From Thermohalobaculum sp039030715 (lineage in GTDB: Bacteria > Pseudomonadota > Alphaproteobacteria > Rhodobacterales > Rhodobacteraceae): DNA of 64,000 nucleotides. The stretch spans positions 1-64,000 of the forward strand of contig JBCCDU010000005.1 in assembly GCA_039030715.1 (NCBI GenBank), read 5' to 3'. The notes below the pieces were generated by a model, which worked only from the letters and a program-made list of their open reading frames with translations, was not told where the DNA came from and did not search any database. The translations under genes were made by a program, and so were the position numbers. This document shows positions 58,855-64,000 of the stretch, piece by piece. Positions within the stretch are counted from its first letter, which is position 1; each line of letters begins with the position of its first letter.

Positions 58855-59477
58855 TGGCGGTCGTCACCAAAGGGGTGCTGTTCGAATACGGGATCACGAT
58901 CCCGCCGCTGGCGCTGGTCTTCGATTTCAATCCGCAGACGATCTCGCGTTCGCGCAATGTGACGATCAAAACGGGTGACGCGCCGGGTAACCGCACAGGT
59001 TACGACTTTTTCTCGCCGTTGGAGACCAGCCGTGTGGCCCAGGGCGTGGAACTGGCCGCCGAAGGCTTCTCAATCGATATCCTGCTGGATGCGACCGACA
59101 AGATGAACGAGGGCGACGCCATCGCCGGGCAGTTCGGGGTGCAGCCGCAGATCGACACCTTACGCTCGATGGCGGAACCCAAGACGCAAGGCCCAGGCGG
59201 TGTGAAGACGCTGGCGAGCCTCGGCATAGGAGGCGCACGCGCCTTCGAGCGACAGGAGACGGCATCCGTGCTGATCTTCGCCTGGGGGATGCAATTGCTG
59301 CCCGTCTTCCTGACCGGGCTGACGCAGAAAGAGGCGATGCACCTGCCAAACCTGCTGCCCTATCGGGCCGAGATGTCGCTGACCATGCAGGTGATCGAAA
59401 GCAACAACCCCTTCTACATGGCCGACAAGGTGCGTCAGACAGCGATGACCGCCCTCAACGCCGTTACCGGGTTCTGA
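58854..59477 (+). CDS. eCIS hub/tube adaptor (Afp7-like)
   Basis: 207 aa from ATG 58,854. N-terminal VVTKGVLFEYGITIPPLALVFDFNPQTISRSRNVTI and the following ADGFSIDILLDATDKMNEGDAI region match the CIS-tube/LysM-adaptor family that joins tube and spike (Afp7 N-terminal half). The C-terminus EMSLTMQVIESNNPFYMADKVRQTAMTALNAV is also characteristic. The longer frame in the database-style view starts upstream inside the ATPase and is not real. Confidence 0.82.
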   Translation: MAVVTKGVLFEYGITIPPLALVFDFNPQTISRSRNVTIKTGDAPGNRTGYDFFSPLETSRVAQGVELAAEGFSIDILLDATDKMNEGDAIAGQFGVQPQIDTLRSMAEPKTQGPGGVKTLASLGIGGARAFERQETASVLIFAWGMQLLPVFLTGLTQKEAMHLPNLLPYRAEMSLTMQVIESNNPFYMADKVRQTAMTALNAVTGF

Positions 59478-59489
59478 GGGAGGCGCGCG

Positions 59490-59822
59490 ATGGCATTTTT
59501 CAAGGGATCGGATTACGAACTCACCCCCCTCTTCGAACCGGCTGAGGACGGAACCGAAATCTTCCGCGGCCTACGCGCCCGGCGCATCCGCAACCCAGAG
59601 GCCGTGCTTGAACATACCGTTGCGCTTAAGGAGCGCCTCGACAGCGTCGCGCATGAATATTTCGGCCAGCCCCGTGGCTGGCGCTGGATGGTCGAGGCGA
59701 ACCCGGATGTTCTGTTCCCGGAAGATCTGCTCTGGGACACGCCCGATGGCTCGCTGGATGACGATGGGCGCGAGCGGCTGGGCCATGTCATCCTGATCCC
59801 CCGCCGATCGGAGGTGGGCTGA
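59490..59822 (+). CDS. eCIS LysM-like/tail X protein
   Basis: 110 aa. Resembles a phage tail protein X/LysM adaptor with the segment KERLDSVAHEYFGQPRGWRWMVEANPDVLFPEDLLWDTPDGSLDDDGRERLGHVILIPRR, the LysM-like asparagine-rich fold without clear peptidoglycan motif. It would complete the Afp7-like hub as a separate polypeptide. Start 12 bp after the preceding stop, end overlaps the next start. Confidence 0.75.
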   Translation: MAFFKGSDYELTPLFEPAEDGTEIFRGLRARRIRNPEAVLEHTVALKERLDSVAHEYFGQPRGWRWMVEANPDVLFPEDLLWDTPDGSLDDDGRERLGHVILIPRRSEVG

Positions 59823-61027
59823 TGGTCTCGCTCGGCTCCGTCGGCGCGCTTCTCGATCCCGGTTTCCGGCAGGCGGCCTCCTGCGTGATCGAGGCGGGCG
59901 AGGACGCCAAGAACATCGGCGACATCGCCAATCTGGTTGCGACTGTCGATATCCAGACCGGGCGCGAGGAAGCCTGGACGGGCTCCATCGTGATCGAGGA
60001 TCGGCGCAAGGAGGACGGAACCTGGACCGCAGCCGACAGCGGCCTTTTCAGCCGCTGGGCGCCGATCCGGGTCAGTGCCGATTTTCAGACCCATCAGGAG
60101 GTGATCCTGACCGGCTATATGGTCAATCTGACACCGGAATATCCCGGCAATCCGGCAGAGTCGAAGCTGACCATCGAGATTCAGGACGAAGGATCGGCGC
60201 TGTCACGCGAACAGATGCGCCGGGTCTGGGGTGATCAGGCGCCCATGACGGATCTCGCGATCCTGACCGAGCTTGTGAAGGACGCGAATGTCGCGCCCGA
60301 CCCAGCGTCGGGCATGGGCCAGTCCAGCCGCTCCCTGAGCCAGGAAGGCACGCCGATCCAGTTCCTGCGCGAGCGGGCCAAGGCCAATGGCTACGAGCTG
60401 ATCTTCTTCGATGGCAGTGTCTATTTCGGCCCGCGACGCCTCGATAACGCGGCGCAATCGCCGATCATGGTCTATGCTGGTCGCTCAACCAACTGCCGGA
60501 ACTTCAGGCTGGGTGACAGCGCCGACACGCCCGACCAGGTGCGGGTCGATCTGGCGAAACGCGTGGAAGGGTCCGAGCCCGAGACCACTATCGTCAACCC
60601 CGACGAAAAACCGCTCGGCACGACGCCCACCGCCAAGGAGGGTTCGGGCCTGGGCACACCATCGATTTGGCGGGTCGGACATGAAGGTGACGAGACGCCG
60701 GAGGAGGCGACCGCCCGCGCCCAGGCGCTGGTCAACGAACATGCCTTCAAGCTGCGTGGTTCGGGCGAGTTGGACGGATCGCTCTATGGCCATGTCCTGC
60801 GCCCCGGCGCGCCTGTGCAGGTGGATGGGCCGGGCACGCGCTATGGCGGGCTCTATTATGTCGACAAGGTGGCGCACGCCTTCAACACGGATGGATACAC
60901 CCAGAATTTCGAAGTGATGCGCAACGCGACGGGCGAGAGCGAGGTACCCGGCGGCCCACTCTCGGCGGCGTCCTCGGCCATTGGCGGGCTGTTTGCTGCA
61001 ACCGGCCTCGCGGCTGGGTTGGGTTAG
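59822..61027 (+). CDS. eCIS hub (gpD/VgrG N-terminal-like)
   Basis: 401 aa. Late-control gpD pattern: WAPIRVSADFQTHQEVILTGYMVNLTPEYPGNPAESKLTIEIQDEGSALSREQMRRVWGDQAPMTDLAILTELVKDANVAP, then EGTPIQFLRERAKANGYELIFFDGSVYFGPRRLD. The C-terminus ends GLFAATGLAAGLG. It forms the trimeric hub on which the spike sits. Starts by ATGA overlap. Confidence 0.85.
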   Translation: MVSLGSVGALLDPGFRQAASCVIEAGEDAKNIGDIANLVATVDIQTGREEAWTGSIVIEDRRKEDGTWTAADSGLFSRWAPIRVSADFQTHQEVILTGYMVNLTPEYPGNPAESKLTIEIQDEGSALSREQMRRVWGDQAPMTDLAILTELVKDANVAPDPASGMGQSSRSLSQEGTPIQFLRERAKANGYELIFFDGSVYFGPRRLDNAAQSPIMVYAGRSTNCRNFRLGDSADTPDQVRVDLAKRVEGSEPETTIVNPDEKPLGTTPTAKEGSGLGTPSIWRVGHEGDETPEEATARAQALVNEHAFKLRGSGELDGSLYGHVLRPGAPVQVDGPGTRYGGLYYVDKVAHAFNTDGYTQNFEVMRNATGESEVPGGPLSAASSAIGGLFAATGLAAGLG

Positions 61028-61036
61028 GAGGGCGCG

Positions 61037-61855
61037 ATGGACGAGTTTCAACTTCTCGAAGATGTCGCCCGGCGCCAGGCCACGAAATACTGGGGCAAGT
61101 ATCGCGGCTTCGTCGTGGATGTGGAGGATCCGGAGGGGCGCGGACGCGTCCGCCTGACCGTGCCCTCGGTCCTTGGGGACGAGACCTCGATGTGGGCCGA
61201 GCCGGCTTTTGCCTATGGCGGCGGTATGGATTTCGGCGTGATCGCGGTGCCTCCCGTGGACAGCGCTGTGCTGGTGGAATTCATCGAAGGCGACCCCTCC
61301 GCCCCCCTGTGGACCGGCACGTTCTGGCGCACGCAAGATGAAGTGCCGGAGGAATATGCCGGCCAGGCGACCAAGGTCATGAAGACCGAAACTGGCCACC
61401 GCCTGATCTTCGATGACACGGATGGCGAGGAAAAGATCACGCTGCATTCCTCCGCCGATGCGGTGGTCGAGATGAATTCCGAAGGCTCGATCGATCTGAC
61501 CGGTTCGGACGGCGCCCATGTCACGATAGACGCGGCGGCGGGCGAGATCGTGATCGAAGATGCCAATGGCAACTCGATCACGCTCAGCGCCTCGGGTATC
61601 GCCTGCGAGGATGGCTCTGGCAACCAGATCACCACCTCGGCCGGTGGCGTCGAGGTCAAGGGCACCACGATCAATATCGAGGGCCAGTCGGTCACCGTCG
61701 GCGGCGCCGGTGGTGAGCCCCTGATCAAGGGCCAGACCTTCATGGCGCTGTTCAATTCGCACACTCATCCCTGTACGGCGCCCGGCTCCCCCTCCGGCCC
61801 GCCCGTGCCGCCGCTGACACCCGCGGCACTTACAATCAAAACGGTGGCCTCATGA
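61037..61855 (+). CDS. eCIS central spike (gpV/gp5-like)
   Basis: 272 aa. OB-fold about residues 20-110 (YWGKYRGFVVDVEDPEGRGRVRLTVPSVLGDETSMWAEPAFAYGGGMDFGVIAVPPVDSAVLVEFIEGDPSAPLWTG), then a beta-helix (SADAVVEMNSEGSIDLTGSDGAHVTIDAAAGEIVIEDANGNSITLSASGIACEDGSG) that forms the triangular needle. C-terminus FNSHTHPCTAPGSPSGPPVPPL resembles gpV tails. No lysozyme domain and no PAAR domain are fused; a separate PAAR tip was not seen in the window. Confidence 0.88.
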   Translation: MDEFQLLEDVARRQATKYWGKYRGFVVDVEDPEGRGRVRLTVPSVLGDETSMWAEPAFAYGGGMDFGVIAVPPVDSAVLVEFIEGDPSAPLWTGTFWRTQDEVPEEYAGQATKVMKTETGHRLIFDDTDGEEKITLHSSADAVVEMNSEGSIDLTGSDGAHVTIDAAAGEIVIEDANGNSITLSASGIACEDGSGNQITTSAGGVEVKGTTINIEGQSVTVGGAGGEPLIKGQTFMALFNSHTHPCTAPGSPSGPPVPPLTPAALTIKTVAS

Positions 61856-62250
61856 CCAGCGCCTTGGAAACCCGGCTGCCGCGCACGCGGTATATGAAAT
61901 TTCCCTTCCGGCTGGAGGAGACGGGGCCCGAGACCTCGACCCGGCTGGAGCATATCCGCGAGCAGGTGATGCAGGTGCTGTTCACCAGCGCGGGTGAGCG
62001 GGTGTTCCGGCCCGAATTCGGCTTCGGCGCGCGACGTCATGTGTTCGAGCCCAACGCCGCGGCGCTCTGGGAACTGGCGCAAACGCGTCTCTATGGCTCG
62101 CTCAGCGAGGCACTGGCAGGCGAGGTCGATCCCAAGACCCTGCGGGTTGAGGTCGGGCCCGGCCCAGGCCAGCCCGAAGTGCTGCTGGTCAAGATCACCT
62201 ATACCGTTGCCGCCCTGCAAAAAGAGGAGGAGCACAGCTTCGAGGTCTGA
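61852..62250 (+). CDS. eCIS baseplate wedge (gp25-like)
   Basis: 132 aa. The LEHIREQVMQVLFTSAGERVFRPEFGFGARRHVFEPN segment, particularly GERVFRPEFG, is the gp25 family signature. It initiates sheath polymerisation. Starts with ATGA overlap with the spike stop. Confidence 0.92.
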   Translation: MTSALETRLPRTRYMKFPFRLEETGPETSTRLEHIREQVMQVLFTSAGERVFRPEFGFGARRHVFEPNAAALWELAQTRLYGSLSEALAGEVDPKTLRVEVGPGPGQPEVLLVKITYTVAALQKEEEHSFEV

Positions 62251-62262
62251 CCTCGCGGCGTG

Positions 62263-63492
62263 ATGAGCATCATGGCAGAGCTTCCGCCCCCCCTCCTCAC
62301 CTTCGACCAGGGCTGTCCCGATTGCGGCGAGCGGCGCGCGGTGCTGCCCGTGCCGATCCCGGGCATCACGAATGACTTCGACTGGAAAACAAGGGATTAC
62401 GACAGTTTCCGCCTGTTCATGATGCAGGAGCTTGCGCATCGTTTCCCCGACCGGCGTCGCTGGACGCCCGCGGATATGGAAGTGGTCATCGTCGAACTGT
62501 TGGCGGCGGCCCTCGACCGCGCTTCTCACGCCGTGGATGCGGTGCAGGGCGAGCGGTATCTCGCCACGGCACGCCGTCCGCAGTCGGTGCGGCGCCTTCT
62601 GAAACTGATCGGTTACGACGCGACCGAGCGGGTCGATCCGGATCTGTTGGACGGATTGCCCCCTGCCCCCGGTGACGTGACCGAGACGCTGGAAGAGCAG
62701 GTAGAGCGTCTCTGGCGCCTCGATCCCGGTCTGATGGAGGCCGCCCGCGCAGAAGGCCCCCGCCTGATCGCCGAACAACGCCGGATGGTCACCCTGGCCG
62801 ACCACGAGACCGTGCTGAGCACACATCCCCTGGTCAGCCGGGCTCAAGCGCGGCTAATCTGGACCGGCGCCTGGAACACCATCCTGGTGGCGGCCCTGTT
62901 GGAGGATGGTCGCAGTTTGGACGACCCGCTGCATGATCCGGATGGCCCGGCGATCGGCGATCTGCCGAATATGCTGCCCGATCTGCTCTGGGCCGAGATT
63001 GTCGAGTTCCACAGGAATGAGCGGCTGGCCCTGCCCCCCGTGAACGGCCAACTCACCCCACGCCGCCTGCTGCGGGTGATGATCGAGCGTCACAGGATGC
63101 TCGGCTCTGAAGTGTTCCTGGAGGACGCCAAATCCGCGCCGATCACCTTCGCCCTTTCGGTTCGCGCGAAATCCGGCTTCTTCCGGACCGAGCTACGCCA
63201 GGCCCTGACGGATGTCTTCTCAGCCGACGAGGGCGGCTTCTTCGAGCCGGGGCGGCTGGATTTCGGTCAGGACCTCTTTGCTTCCGACATCATCGAGGCG
63301 GCGATGGCCGTGGACGGCGTCGAAGTCGCCTGCCTCAACCGCTTCAAACGCGTCGGCTCCGGCTGGCCGAACCGGGTGGTTGAGGGGTTCATTCCCATCG
63401 CCGATGACGAATTCGCGCTCTGCCTCAATCTGCGCGGCGCGCCGGAGCGCGGGTTCTATCGCCTGACCGTCAACGGGGGAGAGGCCGGATGA
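62263..63492 (+). CDS. eCIS baseplate protein (Afp11-like)
   Basis: 409 aa from ATG 62,263 (GTG 62,260 and ATG 62,272 possible). Residues near 15-22 carry CPDC, a zinc-like pair. DSFRLFMMQELAHRFPDRRRWTPADMEVVIVELLAAALDRASHAVDAVQGERYLATARRPQSVRRLLKLIGYDA matches the baseplate J-like wedge family of eCIS (Afp11). The last third has the paired strands of the J domain. ATGA overlap with the next gene. Confidence 0.82.
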   Translation: MSIMAELPPPLLTFDQGCPDCGERRAVLPVPIPGITNDFDWKTRDYDSFRLFMMQELAHRFPDRRRWTPADMEVVIVELLAAALDRASHAVDAVQGERYLATARRPQSVRRLLKLIGYDATERVDPDLLDGLPPAPGDVTETLEEQVERLWRLDPGLMEAARAEGPRLIAEQRRMVTLADHETVLSTHPLVSRAQARLIWTGAWNTILVAALLEDGRSLDDPLHDPDGPAIGDLPNMLPDLLWAEIVEFHRNERLALPPVNGQLTPRRLLRVMIERHRMLGSEVFLEDAKSAPITFALSVRAKSGFFRTELRQALTDVFSADEGGFFEPGRLDFGQDLFASDIIEAAMAVDGVEVACLNRFKRVGSGWPNRVVEGFIPIADDEFALCLNLRGAPERGFYRLTVNGGEAG

Positions 63493-64000
63493 TCACCAAC
63501 CCAAACCGCCCCGATCAACGCCATGACCTGACCCGCTGGAACCGCGCGGGCCTCAGCCGCTTCGACTATGTCGATGGCGACGCAGCGGTCTGGCTGGAGG
63601 AGTTGCGCATCGCGGTCATGGGTCTGACCGCCCGCGGCGCCGAATTCGACGAACGCCTGCCGGAGACCTGGCGCGACCGCTTCATGCAGAACGCCGACCA
63701 GTGGCCCGATGCAGGTGAGCAAGCCACCTTTGTCGATGCCCTGGCGTGGAAGACCCTCTACAAAATCTTCCCCGACCAGCCGGAAAGCGGCGGCAAGCGC
63801 AACATCCGGCTCCTGGCCCAATATGCCGAGGCACGCGGCGAATACGGATGGGAGATCATGCGCGCCTTTGCCCGCGCCGCTCATGTGCTGCTGGGCCATC
63901 AGAACGCCTATGCCAACGAGGGCTATCTGCGCACCGCAACGCAATGGGACAATATCCGCAAGCTGGCGGCGATGGTGAACCACCAGCCCGCGCCGCCCTC
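63489..64000 (+). CDS. eCIS baseplate protein (Afp12-like), N-terminus
   Basis: Partial, 170 aa of a gene that runs past the window. Start overlaps the Afp11-like stop. Opening DLTRWNRAGLSRFDYVDGDAAVWLEELRIAVMGLTARGAEFDERLPETWRDRF is characteristic of the second large wedge component of eCIS baseplates. Its family is normally long (700 to 1000 aa). Further baseplate, tape measure, fibre and cargo genes should follow. Confidence 0.75.
   Translation, partial: MITNPNRPDQRHDLTRWNRAGLSRFDYVDGDAAVWLEELRIAVMGLTARGAEFDERLPETWRDRFMQNADQWPDAGEQATFVDALAWKTLYKIFPDQPESGGKRNIRLLAQYAEARGEYGWEIMRAFARAAHVLLGHQNAYANEGYLRTATQWDNIRKLAAMVNHQPAPP

Overview
The window looks like the chromosome of a high-GC marine-type alphaproteobacterium, probably Rhodobacterales (inferred from gene content, GTA-like tail genes, a zinc-finger DinB and the pyrF/clpB neighbourhood). 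It has three blocks.

(1) Positions 1 to about 32,015 are most of a tailed-phage prophage that runs off the left edge. It carries an HK97-type head and a long-tail (siphovirus-like) tail. Late genes are all on the minus strand and read right to left: HNH nuclease, terminase pair, portal, S49 protease, capsid, connectors, tail tube, tail chaperone (with a predicted -1 frameshift), tape measure, tail tip, tailspike, three unknown surface proteins, then a lysis block ending in an overlapping Rz/Rz1 pair. Replication genes (24.3 to 28.5 kb) are also minus strand and contain an array of CTGTC motifs with near-helical spacing. A Cro/XRE switch sits at 29.1 to 29.7 kb. A plus-strand operon ends in excisionase and tyrosine integrase, next to the 3' end of a tRNA-Val(GAC), which is the likely attachment site.

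(2) Positions 32.2 to 50.6 kb are ordinary chromosome: N-formylglutamate amidohydrolase-like protein, dinB, pyrF, clpB with a heat-shock-type promoter, a membrane-protein gene broken by an in-frame stop, an Mpo1-like protein, an FMN-binding glutamate-synthase-like protein, a glyoxalase-like protein, a response regulator, and a complete peptide ABC transporter operon ending in an M19 dipeptidase.

(3) Positions 50.8 to 64.0 kb, running off the right edge, are an extracellular contractile injection system (eCIS, relative of Afp/PVC/MAC/phage-tail-like particles). Visible genes are sheath, tube, a zinc-motif baseplate protein, a strongly repetitive RRQEEEE protein, a DUF4255 cap protein, an AAA+ ATPase, small and LysM-like hub genes, gpD-like hub, gpV-like spike, gp25, and two large baseplate genes. 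A BTAD/SARP-type regulator gene lies directly upstream. Between it and the sheath gene are three 7-bp direct repeats spaced exactly 11 bp, the arrangement expected of SARP binding sites. This regulator plus box plus eCIS unit is the most interesting system in the window. Cargo/toxin, tape measure and tail fibre genes are not visible and should lie beyond the right edge.
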